NCBI RefSeq assembly: GCF_000499845.2
Contig: NC_023757.2
Location: 38,029,314-38,093,313 of the forward strand
Reading direction: 5' to 3'
From: Phaseolus vulgaris
Lineage: Eukaryota > Streptophyta > Magnoliopsida > Fabales > Fabaceae
Length of the DNA stretch: 64,000 bases
Shown here: positions 25,483 to 35,745 of the stretch, piece by piece
Layout: every line of letters starts with the position of its first letter
How positions within the stretch are numbered: the first letter of the stretch is position 1
Translations under genes and position numbers: made by a program
The notes under the pieces: model-generated
What the model saw: the letters and a program-made list of their open reading frames with translations, nothing else
Databases searched by the model: none
What the model was told of the DNA's origin: nothing

Positions 25483-26520
25483 TGTAACACCCCATAATTT
25501 ACATATAACTATTACAATACCGGTTCTACATATTTCCGTACAAGCTTACCGTTTTTCAAAACATTCCTAATACGTGATTAGGACATATGGAAATACAAAT
25601 ATTTACAATATAAGTTTCAAAATCAACACCTTAAAACTCTTCTGATCCTCAGACACCTGTAAGATCATCTGCTTGTGTACGTAGTACAGTCATCGCAGTT
25701 CAAACACAGCAAGAAAAGCAAGGGTAAGCTAGTGAAAATAGAATTTTATAATATATGCAATTAAATCAAAAGAGAAAACCAAGTTACATGATCAATTTCT
25801 CAAATTATACAATCTTCTTCAAATCCCAACATTAAAACAATCACATAGATCTCACATGGATCTACACATTAATCCACAATATCATTCAAAAAGTTATCTA
25901 CAATATTCAAAAGTTTATTTGACATAAAAAAAATACACTTTAATACTAAATCATCAAAACCTAATATTTCCACAAATTTAAATAATATATAAACAAACAA
26001 CCCAATATAAATAAACACACAACATCCCTGCAAGAGAAATTGAATATTGGGACCACGTCCCTTTCGCATTCAGATCTTCTATCCTAGGGTGCTATTAAAA
26101 ATTAAATTTAGCTTCCCTTACCTCAATTGCTTGCTTTCCAAGCAACTTTTAGAATTTTATTCCCCACCGTTTGGATAAGCTTCAAGATTTACGGGCCTAA
26201 TGTAAATTATCCAAACAGAACAAAATTTCAATATATAATAGAATAAGTTGAGAAGATTAAACTTCTCAACTGACCCCACCAAGATTGATGACTAAATCCT
26301 AAGGAAAAACAGAAAACAAAGGATATTTAGAGTAAAAATGAACTTACTCTGTTTGAAAATCTGATCGGGTAGAAATGTTCCTGAACTCCTCAGCTACAGC
26401 GTGGTATGATCAGATTCTAAATAGATGAAGATTGGAAGAAAAATTAAGAGAGAGGGAGAGAAGAGAATTGGAGAGAGAGAGAAATGGAGATAAGGAAGAA
26501 AAAGAAGAAGAAAGAAACAG
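25483..26520 (-). repeat. LTR-like dispersed repeat, copy 1
   Basis: Read on the minus strand it matches the copies at 26583-27454, 29540-30798 and 36658-37244, and ends ...GGGTGTTACA. On the plus strand it starts TGTAACACCCC. TG/CA ends, a GA-rich leader-like segment at 26415-26520 and repeated occurrence suggest an LTR, but no coding retroelement is attached. With copy 2 it forms a large inverted repeat. Confidence 0.6.
26415..26520. repeat. GA-rich purine tract in the inverted-repeat loop
   Basis: An almost uninterrupted purine stretch built from GAGA, GGGAG and GAAGAA units, followed by a run of about ten G near 26527-26536 and then T/A homopolymers. It lies between the two inverted repeat copies. 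GA tracts of this kind are found in leaders of plant LTR elements. Confidence 0.7.
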
Positions 26521-26582
26521 TGCGTGGGGGGGGGGTCTCTGTTTCTGCTTTTTTTTTTTTTAAAAAAAAAAGGTGTTGTTAC

Positions 26583-27454
26583 ATCTACCTGATCAGATTT
26601 TTAAACACAACAAGTTCATTTTTGCTCTAAAGATCTTTTATTCTCTTTTTCCTTAGGATTTAGTCATCAATCTTGGTAGGGTCAGTTGAGAAGAGTAATC
26701 CTCTCAACTTATTCTATTATATACTGAATTTTTGTTCTGTTTGGATAACTTGTACTTGTATTAGACCCTTAAATCTTGAAGCTTATCTAGATTGAGAGGA
26801 TAAAATTATAGAAGTTGCTTGGAAAGTAAACAATTAAGGTAAGAGAAACTAACTTTAATTTTTAATAGCACCCTAGGTTAGAAGATTTGGATATGGAGGA
26901 AACATGGCCCCAATATTCAATTTCTCTTGCAAGGATGTTGTTTGTTTATATATTGTGTTGTTTGTTTATATATTATTTAAACTTGTAGAAATATTAGATT
27001 TTGATGGTTTAATATTAAGTGTTGTTTTATTATGTTAGTCTTTGGTAGGACTTACCTAATATGGGTTTTCCAGAAGGCGTCAGTTGTTATTATGTTTGTT
27101 AAATATTCTAGGCGTGTAGATCCATGTGAGATCTATGTGATTGTTTTATGTTGGGGTTTCAAGAAGATTGAATAATTGAGAATTTGATAATGTAATTTGG
27201 TTTTCTCTTTTGCTTTAATTGTGTATATTATAAAATTTTATTTTGACTGTATTATGTAAATGAGTAGATGATGATACAAGTGTTGGGGGTTCTGAAAGGC
27301 TTTAAAATGTTATTTTGAACCTTATTATATTGTAAATATTTGTATTTCTATAAGTTCTAATAATGTATTAGGAATGTTTTGAAAAACTCTAAGCTTATAT
27401 ATAAATATGTAGGATTTGTATTGTAATAGTTAGATGCATTTCTAGAGTATTACA
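26583..27454 (+). repeat. LTR-like dispersed repeat, copy 2 (internally deleted)
   Basis: Aligns in opposite orientation with copy 1. Shared blocks include GATTTAGTCATCAATCTTGG, CTCAACTTATTCTATTATAT and CAATATTCAATTTCTCTTGC. It ends GAGTATTACA. Compared with copy 3 it lacks a few hundred internal bases after about 27030. Confidence 0.65.
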
Positions 27455-27499
27455 ATATCCATTGCCAATATGACTTGACATGACTCTTGAATCTCTTAT

Positions 27500-28300
27500 T
27501 CATCACTTGAAAGATATTCAAAACAATTTTTTGCAAAACTAAATACTAAGAAACATATTTATAACTAACTTGTTTGGTAGTAACTAATTTAAGACTTGTT
27601 ACATTTAGGTGCATAGATGAGAGAATACCATAATTTTTAGAGGCAATGAGTCCTTTTTGTAATAAATCATCTTATTCATGGACATCCTCCAAAGAGGGCA
27701 TATCAGCAAAAACATCATCCTAAGATCCTAAACCAGTCCCTATATCTTCAATAGATTTCTTAAACTTTTGACTAATAAGAGATCTACCCTCCACTTGGTC
27801 AACAACAACTTTAACAAGGATATCAAAATCAATAACAACTCCCTCAACTTCCACCATCCTTGCATTACGAAGAGATACATTATATAATTATTGCAAAATT
27901 TTGTTTCTCTATGACATTAACCACTTTCTTGTAAGGGACGTCATTAATTTCTTTGATCTAGATAGTCTCACAAGTTTATATTAACAACAGGTTTGGACAA
28001 AACAGTAAGTGATTTGACTGTGTTATTCATGAAGTCATCTGAAATAACCCTATCTTTTTTGCATGAAGAGTAAAATAGAGACAATTTTTCAAATTCAATA
28101 TTTGTAATAAAAACAAAATAAAATATTTTCACCAAAATTTGATTAAACAAAGTAGATAGTATATCAATATCAACCAACACTTCAGAAAAGAACACTATAA
28201 ATTTAATTATGTTGGAGTCATCTAGAAAAAAAAAAGTATAACTACATATAAAATTATTTTTAGTTTTCAATATTTCATAGATTATGGATCTCATTATATA
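27500..28300 (-). pseudogene. Decayed unknown reading frame on the minus strand
   Basis: The minus strand has long frames interrupted by a few stops and frame changes. Two stretches are 28294-27968 and about 27850-27600 (residues such as VEGRSLISQKFKKSIEDIG). The amino-acid composition looks more protein-like than in the neighbouring intergenic DNA. I cannot assign it to a family. A gag-like or other transposon-derived remnant is possible, since repeat copies lie on both sides. It could also be chance. Confidence 0.25.
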
Positions 28301-29539
28301 TTTTTTTTCTTAATGGACTATTATAAAAGAATAGATTATCTTTCAATTATTTATCTTAAATAAAAAATCACTAAATTCATCCACTTTTTTGCATATACAT
28401 ATTTATGAAACAATCTATGTTTAAAAATAAAATAAAATATAAAACTCTAAAACGTTCAAAAATATGAAAAATAAAATAAATTTTACGTATTAAAACATAA
28501 TTAATTATGTTGTATTATGAAATAATCAATTATATTAAAAAAACATAATCAATTATATAATCTTTTAATATAATTAATATTCTCATTTTTATCATAATAA
28601 AATAATAATTAAGATAAAATATTCAAATAAATAAACTTAAATTTATTGTTTAAAATGTAATTTTTTTATTTTTAAATTTTTTATAATATTTTAATTTATA
28701 TTTATATTTTAAATATATTAATTTTAGAAAAGTATATATATTAACCAAATCATACATAATTTTTTTCACTTAATTTTCTTTGATTCAAACAACCTTATTT
28801 TTTTTTCTATCCATCATTAATCCTAACAAATCATTGTATGCTATATCCCCACTTATCCTTGTAAGTAGAAAGGGGTTTGCCAATGAAAAACTAGCTTATT
28901 TTACTTCTGCCTTTTATTTTCAGATGTATAAAAAAAAAACTTTTTTTTCCTTATTTTTATTAATTTTATTTCTCACCTATATTTGTTATTTATTCTACTG
29001 AAACACAACTTAAATTTTACTATATAGCTGGAAGAGTGCAAAGGAAAAATTAAATGTAAAAGCTTTCTCATTATTTGAAACTTTGTTTTGCTGATTGTGA
29101 TAAATCAGGGGAAAGAAGAAACGTAACAAATTTTAATTTACAATTTAAAGAAGAAACATAGAAATTGATGAAGCATAGCTGTAAGTGGACGATGCCTTAT
29201 TCAGACAAAAGAAACCGTCACAAATTGGGTTGGAGTTGAAAACAAATTGTTTGCTCTCTGCCATGTCGTTTCAAAGATAATGAGTGACACTACTTCTCAA
29301 ATTCATCATCAACTGCAGGCTCAAATTCCTATGTTTGAGTCTTCTTTTCTATGCAAACTAGACAAGAAAATCTAATTATCAAAAGAATAAATTTTGTTTT
29401 CCACACTTTTTTTTCTCATTTCCACTTTACAACTTCATTTAATAATAAAATATTATTATCCAATAAAAATATAATTTTGAAATAAAATAAGAATATATAT
29501 TTATTGTGACAGCGTTAAAATAAAGAAACGCACAGAATC
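28301..29539. other. AT-rich spacer between repeat copies
   Basis: No supported feature. A T-rich stretch gives a spurious hydrophobic plus-strand frame near 28780-29001. Confidence 0.5.
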
Positions 29540-30798
29540 TACCTTCCACCACCGTTTTCTTTTTCTCTCTCCATCTCGTCCTTCTATTTTTTTCTTTAAT
29601 TTTTTATTCATATCTCATCTATTTTGATTGGACGTTGTAACACAAAAGTTAAAAAACATTTTTACTCGATCAGATTTTTAAATAGAATAAATTCAATTTT
29701 GCTCTAAAGATTATTTGTTCTTTATTTTTCTTTAGTATTTAGTCATCAATTTTGGTAGGGTCGGTTGAGAAGAGTAATCCTCTCAACTTATTCTACTATA
29801 TACTTTGGATAACTTGCACTAGGCTCGTAAATCTTGAGGAATAAAATTCTAGAAGGTACTTGGAAAGCAAACAATTAAGCGGGAAACTAACTTAATTTTT
29901 TTTAGTACCTTAGGCTAGATGATCTGGACGTGATCCCAATATTCAATTTTTCTTGCAGTGATGTTGTGTGTTTATATATTGGGTTGTTTGTTTATATAAT
30001 ATTTAAATTTGTGAAAATATTAGGTTTTGATGATTTAGTATTAAAGTGTTATTTTTTTATGTCAAATAAACTTTTGAATGTTGTGGATCACTTTTTTGAA
30101 TGATATTGTATGATGGAATGATATGGAATTGAATTCATACATTTGGGATAATGTATGGACTGATGTTTGTTGAGTATTAAGTATTGATGCCTATGTGTTA
30201 ACATAGATCTCCTAGCTTCACTAATGATCTAAGTCACATAGACTAAGATATCAGATGGTGAGAAGCTGATGAGGAAGTTCATACGCCTGTGACATGTGAG
30301 ATGCACAGTTTGGGTTGTATTGAACTTACTCTAATCCTTTCTGTTAGATTTACTGGTAATCTTTGGATCAAGTGTTAGTCTCTGGTAAGACTTACTGGTC
30401 TTCTAAAAGACGTTGTTTGTTGAATATTTTGGATGTGTAGATACATGTGAGATTTATGTGATTGTTTTATGTTGAAATTTGAAGAAGGATGAATGATTGA
30501 GAAATTGACAATGTAATTTGATTTTCTCTTTTAATTTAATTGTGTATATTATAAAACTTTATTTTCAGTAGCTTAACCTTGCATTTTTTTTGCTGTGTTG
30601 TACTATGTACATGAACAGATGATGGTACAAGTGTCGAAGATTCTGGAAGACTTCATAATGTAGTTTTGAACCTTATATTGTTAATACTTGTATTTTTATA
30701 AACTAAAATCTTATAATAAAAATATTTTGAAAAACTTAAAATTTATAAAAAAATCGATTAAACTTATATTTTGATAATTAGATATATTTTATGAGTGT
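29540..30798 (+). repeat. LTR-like dispersed repeat, copy 3 (longest)
   Basis: Same family as copies 1, 2 and 4, and the fullest version in the window at about 1.26 kb. A CT-rich start near 29555 is followed by the shared CGATCAGATTTTTAAA and CAACTTATTCTACTATATAC blocks. Its terminal ...GAGTGTTA(C)A is split by the young copia: 30798 is the last base before that element, and the repeat's last few bases follow the second AGTGT at 34346. Confidence 0.65.
30794..30798. repeat. Target site duplication AGTGT, left
   Basis: Matches 34341-34345 exactly. Confidence 0.9.
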
Positions 30799-31117
30799 TG
30801 TTGATTTTGGCTTAATCCCAAGTCCCACATCGGTGGGTTCATTGTTTGGGAAGGAGGTTTGAGGGTTATATATTAACATCCCCTCCTTCACTGTTATATA
30901 TCCCAATTTGTAATATCTTCTCTCATAGTAATAAAAGTGAGCTGTTTTTGCTGTGCTCGGAGATTAGGCTAAACAGGCCGAACTCCGTTAACAATTTTAG
31001 GGTGTGTTCTTTCCTCTTTATCTCTTTTATTATTCCGCTTTATTTATTCAATATTATTTGTCGGGTAGCTCTGTTAGGGTTTTGTTTTAGTGGGAAAATT
31101 ACCCGTTTTTCCCAACA
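30799..31117 (+). repeat. Left LTR of the young copia
   Basis: 319 bp, TGTTGATT to CCCAACA. Identical by eye to 34022-34340. It contains a TATATATTAAC and a TTATATATCCC promoter-like pair near 30867-30905 and a GTAATAAAAG stretch. Spurious open frames in both LTRs are identical, which supports the sequence identity. Confidence 0.95.
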
Positions 31118-31119
31118 AG

Positions 31120-31131
31120 TGGTATCAGAGC
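31120..31131 (+). promoter_or_regulatory. tRNA-Met primer binding site
   Basis: TGGTATCAGAGC lies two bases after the left LTR. It is complementary to the 3' end of initiator methionine tRNA and is the standard primer site of plant copia elements. It appears intact. Confidence 0.9.
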
Positions 31132-31195
31132 CGAAGGTTCGCCTTGGGTTGTTTGAAATTATTTGTAATATTGAATATTATATTTTGAGTTTGTA

Positions 31196-33886
31196 ATGGC
31201 AAATCAAGAAGAAGAAGCCAAGGATGTATCCAGAGTGTCGGGCTCCTCTTCATCATGGTCGAGGTTCCCGGTGTCCACCTTGAAATTGGCGGTGGAAATA
31301 TTTGATGGCACTGGACATTTTGGCATGTGGCAAGGAGAGGTCTTGGACTCTCTTTTTCAGCAGGGTCTTGATATTGCTATTGAAGGAGAGAAACCAAAAG
31401 AGGTAGAGGAGAAAGATTGGAGCATCATCAACCGGTTGGCATGCGGAACTATTCGATCCTGCCTGTCCAGAGAGCAGAAGTACGCTGTAAAAAACGAGAC
31501 TTCTGCACACAAACTGTGGAAGGCATTGGAGGACAAGTTTCTGAAGAAGAGTGGTCAGAACAAGCTCCTGATGAAGAAAAGGTTGTTCCGATTTGACTAC
31601 CAACAAGGTACTACTATGAATGCACACATCACTATGTTTAATCAATTAGTAGCAGACCTGTTGAATTTAGATGTGAAGTTTGAGGATGAGGATTTGGCTT
31701 TGATGTTGTTATCATCTCTTCCTGATGAATTTGAACATTTGGAGACTACGCTCCTTCACGGGAAGGAGAATGTGTCGTTAGATGCTGTTTGTTCTGCTTT
31801 ATATAGTCATGAATTAAGAAAGCAGGATAAGATGAGAACCAAATCAACGACATCAGAAGAAGCATTGGTGGCAAGAGGTCGTCAGCAAAGCCAAACAAAG
31901 GAGAGAAGAGGGATGTCTAAGTCTAAAGGTCGAGTCGTTGCCAAAGATGAGTGTGCTTTCTGTCATGAGAAAGGACACTGGAAGAAAGACTGTCCAAAAC
32001 TGCAGAAGAAAGGGAAGACTCCACAAGATGCAAATGTTGCAGAATGCAAAAGTGACGTGGAATCAGATATCTCTTTAATTGTCTCGCTTTCAGCATCATC
32101 GTATCCAGATGAGTGGATATTGGATTCAGGTTGTACTTATCATATGTGTCCCATTCGGGAATGGTTCTTTGATTTTCAAGAACTCGATGGCGGGGTTGTT
32201 TACATGGGTAATGATAATCCATGTAAGACAGCTGGGATAGGTTCAATCAAGCTGCGGAATCATGATGGATCCACCAGAATTTTGCGGGATGTACGGTACG
32301 TGCCAAAGTTGAAGAAGAATCTCATCTCATTGGGGGCTTTAGAATCTAAAGGCCTAGTTGTGACGATGCGAGATGGAATTCTTAAAGCAACTTCAGGAGC
32401 ACTGGTGATGTTGAAAGGCGTGATGAAGAACAATTTGTATTACTATCAAGGTAGTACAGTGGTGGGGACAGTAGCGGCAGCAACTTCTAGCTCTAAGAAG
32501 GATGTTGAGGCAACGAAGTTGTGGCATATGAGGTTAGGACATGCTGGAGAGAAATCCTTGCAAATTCTTACCAAGCAAGGATTGTTGAAAGGTACGAAGG
32601 CTTGCAAACTTGAATTTTGTGAGCATTGTGTTCTGGGAAAGCAACGAAGAGTGAAGTTTGGCACTGCAATTCACAATACCAAGGGTATTCTGGATTATGT
32701 GCATTCAGATGTGTGGGGACCTGCCAAGACTCCGTCAATCGGAGGTAGGCATTATTTTGTCACTTTTGTGGATGATTTTTCCAGGAGAGTTTGGGTGTTT
32801 ACTATGAAGAACAAAAATGATGTGCTTGAAATTTTCCTTAAGTGGAAAGCTGAAGTTGAAAACCAGACAGGAAGGAAGATTAAGGTTCTCCGAACAGACA
32901 ATGGAGGAGAATACAAGAGTGATCCGTTCCTGAAGGTATGTCAAGATTGTGGCATAGTTCGGCACTTCACTGTTAGAAAAACACCACAACAGAATGGGGT
33001 GTCGGAGCGTATGAACAAGATACTTGTGGAGAAAGTTCGTTGTATGTTGTCTAATGCTGAGTTAGGCAGAGAGTTTTGGGCTGAGGCTGTGACATACGCT
33101 CAACATCTCGTCAATCGTTTGCCATCATCTGCTATAGATGGCAAAACCCCGTTAGAGGTATGGTCTGGAAAACCTACAACTGATTATGATTCTTTGCATA
33201 TTTTTGGTTCTATTGCATATTATCATGTGATTGAATCAAAGTTGGATCCACGGGCAAAGAAGGCTCTTTTCATGGGCTTTAGTCCTGGAGTGAAGGGATA
33301 CCGTTTGTGGTGTCTAGAGGCAAAGAAGACGATTATCAGCAGGGATGTTACCTTTGATGAATCTGCCATGTTAAAGAAGGTAAATCCAAAAGGAGCTGAT
33401 AGTACTCCACAACAGGTGGAGTGTGCCCGGAAGCAGGTGGAGTTTGAGCCGACAGTGGTGATCCCAACACGAAATACCACAAGTGACTCTCCTATGGTAG
33501 AAGAAGAGTCGGATGAGGAAGAGGTTCCTACCCAAGAATCTCAACAACAATCAACGCCAATTGCAGTTAGAAGACAGAGACGAGACATTCAGAAGCCTAC
33601 TCGTTTCATGGATATGGTTGCCTATGCACTTCCAGTTGTTGATGACATTCCATCCACTTACCCAAAAGCCATTCTGAGTTCAGAGAGTGGTAATTGGGCG
33701 GGTGCGATGGAAGAGGAGATGCAGTCTTTGAAGAAGAACAAGACGTGGAAGTTGGCACAATTACCAAGAGGTAAGAAGGCAATTGGGTGCAAATGGGTAT
33801 TTGCAAAGAAAGAAGAATTTTCTAATAAAGAAGATGTTCGCTACAAGGCAAGGTGGTTACAAGGGCCAAGTTTGAATATTGTTTAG
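31196..33886 (+). CDS. Copia gag-protease-integrase polyprotein, truncated in reverse transcriptase
   Basis: 896 residues from the ATG at 31196. Gag (UBN2-type) fills about residues 30-240. A CX2CX4HX4C zinc knuckle starts at Cys253 (CAFCHEKGHWKKDC). The protease has DSGC with Asp310. A pre-integrase HHCC region holds LWHMRLGH and CEHCVLGK (about 440-480). The integrase core keeps Asp505, Asp568 and Glu604, a D,D-35-E spacing, so the catalytic triad looks intact. After the integrase C-terminal part comes the first block of reverse transcriptase (WAGAMEEEMQSL, CKWVFAKK, RYKAR), then a switch at about 33850-33867 to unrelated residues and a stop. The normal pol tail (KFEYCLDLVNILHI, 33868-33912) lies in another frame. 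Product: capsid, protease and integrase but no polymerase. Confidence 0.92.
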   Translation: MANQEEEAKDVSRVSGSSSSWSRFPVSTLKLAVEIFDGTGHFGMWQGEVLDSLFQQGLDIAIEGEKPKEVEEKDWSIINRLACGTIRSCLSREQKYAVKNETSAHKLWKALEDKFLKKSGQNKLLMKKRLFRFDYQQGTTMNAHITMFNQLVADLLNLDVKFEDEDLALMLLSSLPDEFEHLETTLLHGKENVSLDAVCSALYSHELRKQDKMRTKSTTSEEALVARGRQQSQTKERRGMSKSKGRVVAKDECAFCHEKGHWKKDCPKLQKKGKTPQDANVAECKSDVESDISLIVSLSASSYPDEWILDSGCTYHMCPIREWFFDFQELDGGVVYMGNDNPCKTAGIGSIKLRNHDGSTRILRDVRYVPKLKKNLISLGALESKGLVVTMRDGILKATSGALVMLKGVMKNNLYYYQGSTVVGTVAAATSSSKKDVEATKLWHMRLGHAGEKSLQILTKQGLLKGTKACKLEFCEHCVLGKQRRVKFGTAIHNTKGILDYVHSDVWGPAKTPSIGGRHYFVTFVDDFSRRVWVFTMKNKNDVLEIFLKWKAEVENQTGRKIKVLRTDNGGEYKSDPFLKVCQDCGIVRHFTVRKTPQQNGVSERMNKILVEKVRCMLSNAELGREFWAEAVTYAQHLVNRLPSSAIDGKTPLEVWSGKPTTDYDSLHIFGSIAYYHVIESKLDPRAKKALFMGFSPGVKGYRLWCLEAKKTIISRDVTFDESAMLKKVNPKGADSTPQQVECARKQVEFEPTVVIPTRNTTSDSPMVEEESDEEEVPTQESQQQSTPIAVRRQRRDIQKPTRFMDMVAYALPVVDDIPSTYPKAILSSESGNWAGAMEEEMQSLKKNKTWKLAQLPRGKKAIGCKWVFAKKEEFSNKEDVRYKARWLQGPSLNIV

Positions 33887-33912
33887 ACTTGGTTAATATT
33901 TTGCACATTTGA
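33868..33912 (+). pseudogene. Out-of-frame C-terminal tail of copia pol
   Basis: Fourteen codons, KFEYCLDLVNILHI then TGA, match the usual end of plant copia RNase H but sit one frame away from the main open frame. They mark the right edge of the internal deletion that removed the reverse transcriptase palm and RNase H. Confidence 0.7.
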
Positions 33913-34009
33913 AGTTGGCGTCCGGAGGCGCAAATTTGAAGCACTGTAAAGTTTGTTTTTTTGTTATGTTTTGAGAAGATTTGTTTTAGGTGGGACTTGA
34001 AATTAAGCC

Positions 34010-34021
34010 AAGGTGGAGATT
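34010..34021 (+). promoter_or_regulatory. Polypurine tract
   Basis: AAGGTGGAGATT directly precedes the TG of the right LTR. This is the usual plant copia plus-strand priming site and appears intact. Confidence 0.85.
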
Positions 34022-34340
34022 TGTTGATTTTGGCTTAATCCCAAGTCCCACATCGGTGGGTTCATTGTTTGGGAAGGAGGTTTGAGGGTTATATATTAAC
34101 ATCCCCTCCTTCACTGTTATATATCCCAATTTGTAATATCTTCTCTCATAGTAATAAAAGTGAGCTGTTTTTGCTGTGCTCGGAGATTAGGCTAAACAGG
34201 CCGAACTCCGTTAACAATTTTAGGGTGTGTTCTTTCCTCTTTATCTCTTTTATTATTCCGCTTTATTTATTCAATATTATTTGTCGGGTAGCTCTGTTAG
34301 GGTTTTGTTTTAGTGGGAAAATTACCCGTTTTTCCCAACA
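34022..34340 (+). repeat. Right LTR of the young copia
   Basis: 319 bp, direct copy of 30799-31117 with no difference that I could see. Confidence 0.95.
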
Positions 34341-34345
34341 AGTGT
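34341..34345. repeat. Target site duplication AGTGT, right
   Basis: Matches 30794-30798 exactly. Confidence 0.9.
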
Positions 34346-34349
34346 TATA

Positions 34350-35480
34350 TTTTATTTAAGATTTAGGGTTTAATTTCTCAATACACACATAACAATTAAA
34401 GTACAACCCATGTAAAACTATTATACGTATAACTCAATGTAAGTTTAAAATATCACAAACCAAATTAACACAAAAAGTACACCTGTAAAAGAGATACCTG
34501 AATTTTGTTCTTAAAAAAGTGTACTTTCAATTTTTTGTCCTAAAATATTTATGTAACATATTTTAATAAAAATCACTAATAAAATTTATTACTATTTTTT
34601 TCGCTTTTATTTTTGTATCGATCTTCTCGCTAAACTAATTCTGAGTGATAAATTTTTCTCTTAATTCCTCAATCTTTAAATTCTCAATACTTTTTTCCTA
34701 AATAGGGACATTCACTAATTTAGTTAAATGATAGAAACAATGAAAATGAAAAATATTTATTGGAACTGGATCTAATTTCGATCCATTTTTTAAGTCAATA
34801 TAATTAATCCAATCTAAATTTTAAAAAATGAGTATTAATCTATTTACACACACACACACATATATATATATAAAAGTCTGACTATTTTTTAAAATAGATT
34901 ATTCATACTGTATAAATATATGTATTAATGAAATCGTCATATTTGTTTGTTTTCTAGATAGTGTCATTCTAAAAACTATATCAAGATTTTCTCCTGATGA
35001 TAATTTGTGTTTTATATTAAAAGTTAAGTTTCAATAAAAAGGTAAAATAATAAATTTTATTTTTTAATTACATTTTATCTATAAAAAAACTAAAATCGGT
35101 GAAATATAAATTACTTTAGGTTAGATTTAATATAATAAGATTAATTTATCAGTTAGAAATACGAATCATCTTTGGAATAAATTTGATTAATCAATAATGA
35201 AGATAATGCGTATAAGACAAGGTTAGCTTGTCAAAATCAATCCAATCAATTAGCATTCTATCAAAAATTCCAATAATTAGATGTTCATGGTAAAAAAGAG
35301 AGAGTGAACAGCTGTTATGAGAATTTTAATATGGAACTATAACTAGGTTGGATTGCTAAACAAGATCCATTTGCCATAATCATGCCTATCAAATGACCAT
35401 GATTTTATCCGTAAACAACAAATTTCGGTTAAGAGAGATAGAATTGAGCAGTGTTCATAATTCTCTTATTTTCTCTTTCA
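34350..35480. other. AT-rich intergenic DNA with a CA/TA microsatellite
   Basis: A compound (CA)n(TA)n tract lies at about 34846-34872. No gene is supported. The right end is the 3' flank of the small minus-strand gene at 35491. Confidence 0.6.
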
Positions 35481-35490
35481 ACGCATGTCA

Positions 35491-35724
35491 CTAATGTGAG
35501 AAAATCCAAAGAATAAAACCACAAAAGAAGAGCACAAGAGGTATGAGATGAACAGCTTTCTGTGCAGGTGGCTTACCATGGAGTGCCATTTCCTTCTTGT
35601 TAACAACATCGAACACAGAATGATGAATTGGCAAGCCCTGTGAATCTGTCATTTTAAGAGCAGTGTGTGAAATGTCAACCAAGAACTCACCAGACGCTGC
35701 TGAGATACTTGAAGATCTATGCAT
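35491..35724 (-). CDS. Small single-pass (tail-anchored-like) membrane protein
   Basis: 77 residues from the ATG at 35724 to TAG. It starts MHRSSS and ends with one strongly hydrophobic segment (residues about 57-75, AVHLIPLVLFFCGFILWIF) and only SH after it, as in tail-anchored proteins. From memory, plants have a family of short proteins that begin MHRSAS and end AVH(V/I)IPF.LL.C..LWFFS; both ends match. The function of that family is not known to me. Composition and the conserved ends argue for a real gene and not a chance frame. On the minus strand TATA-like sequences lie upstream (TATATATAA near 35746-35754 and another near 35780-35795). The nearer one would place transcription start almost at the ATG, so the farther one or a short leader is more likely. 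Confidence 0.6.
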   Translation of the reverse strand: MHRSSSISAASGEFLVDISHTALKMTDSQGLPIHHSVFDVVNKKEMALHGKPPAQKAVHLIPLVLFFCGFILWIFSH

Positions 35725-35745
35725 TTTTCAGAACAAAGAATTATA

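Larger units (their letters stand above)
30799..34340 (+). mobile_element. Young, defective Ty1/copia retrotransposon
   Basis: A complete insertion of 3,542 bp: 319-bp LTRs at both ends, 5-bp target duplication AGTGT (30794-30798 and 34341-34345), primer binding site right after the left LTR and polypurine tract right before the right LTR. The coding region is a single open frame for gag, protease and integrase. It breaks off at the very start of reverse transcriptase, and the out-of-frame last codons of pol follow directly, so about 1.3 kb or more of reverse transcriptase and RNase H is missing compared with ordinary elements of about 5 kb. The LTRs are identical by eye, which implies very recent insertion. 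The element lies in the terminus of an older LTR-like repeat. Movement would need reverse transcriptase supplied in trans. Confidence 0.95.

Noticed and set aside
30846..31196. 116-codon plus-strand frame and its twin at 34069-34359
   Set aside because: Both lie inside the identical copia LTRs and start at a TTG. They are LTR sequence, not genes.
31253..33806. Several minus-strand frames across the copia coding region
   Set aside because: They are antisense shadows of the gag-pol frame, with no domain of their own.
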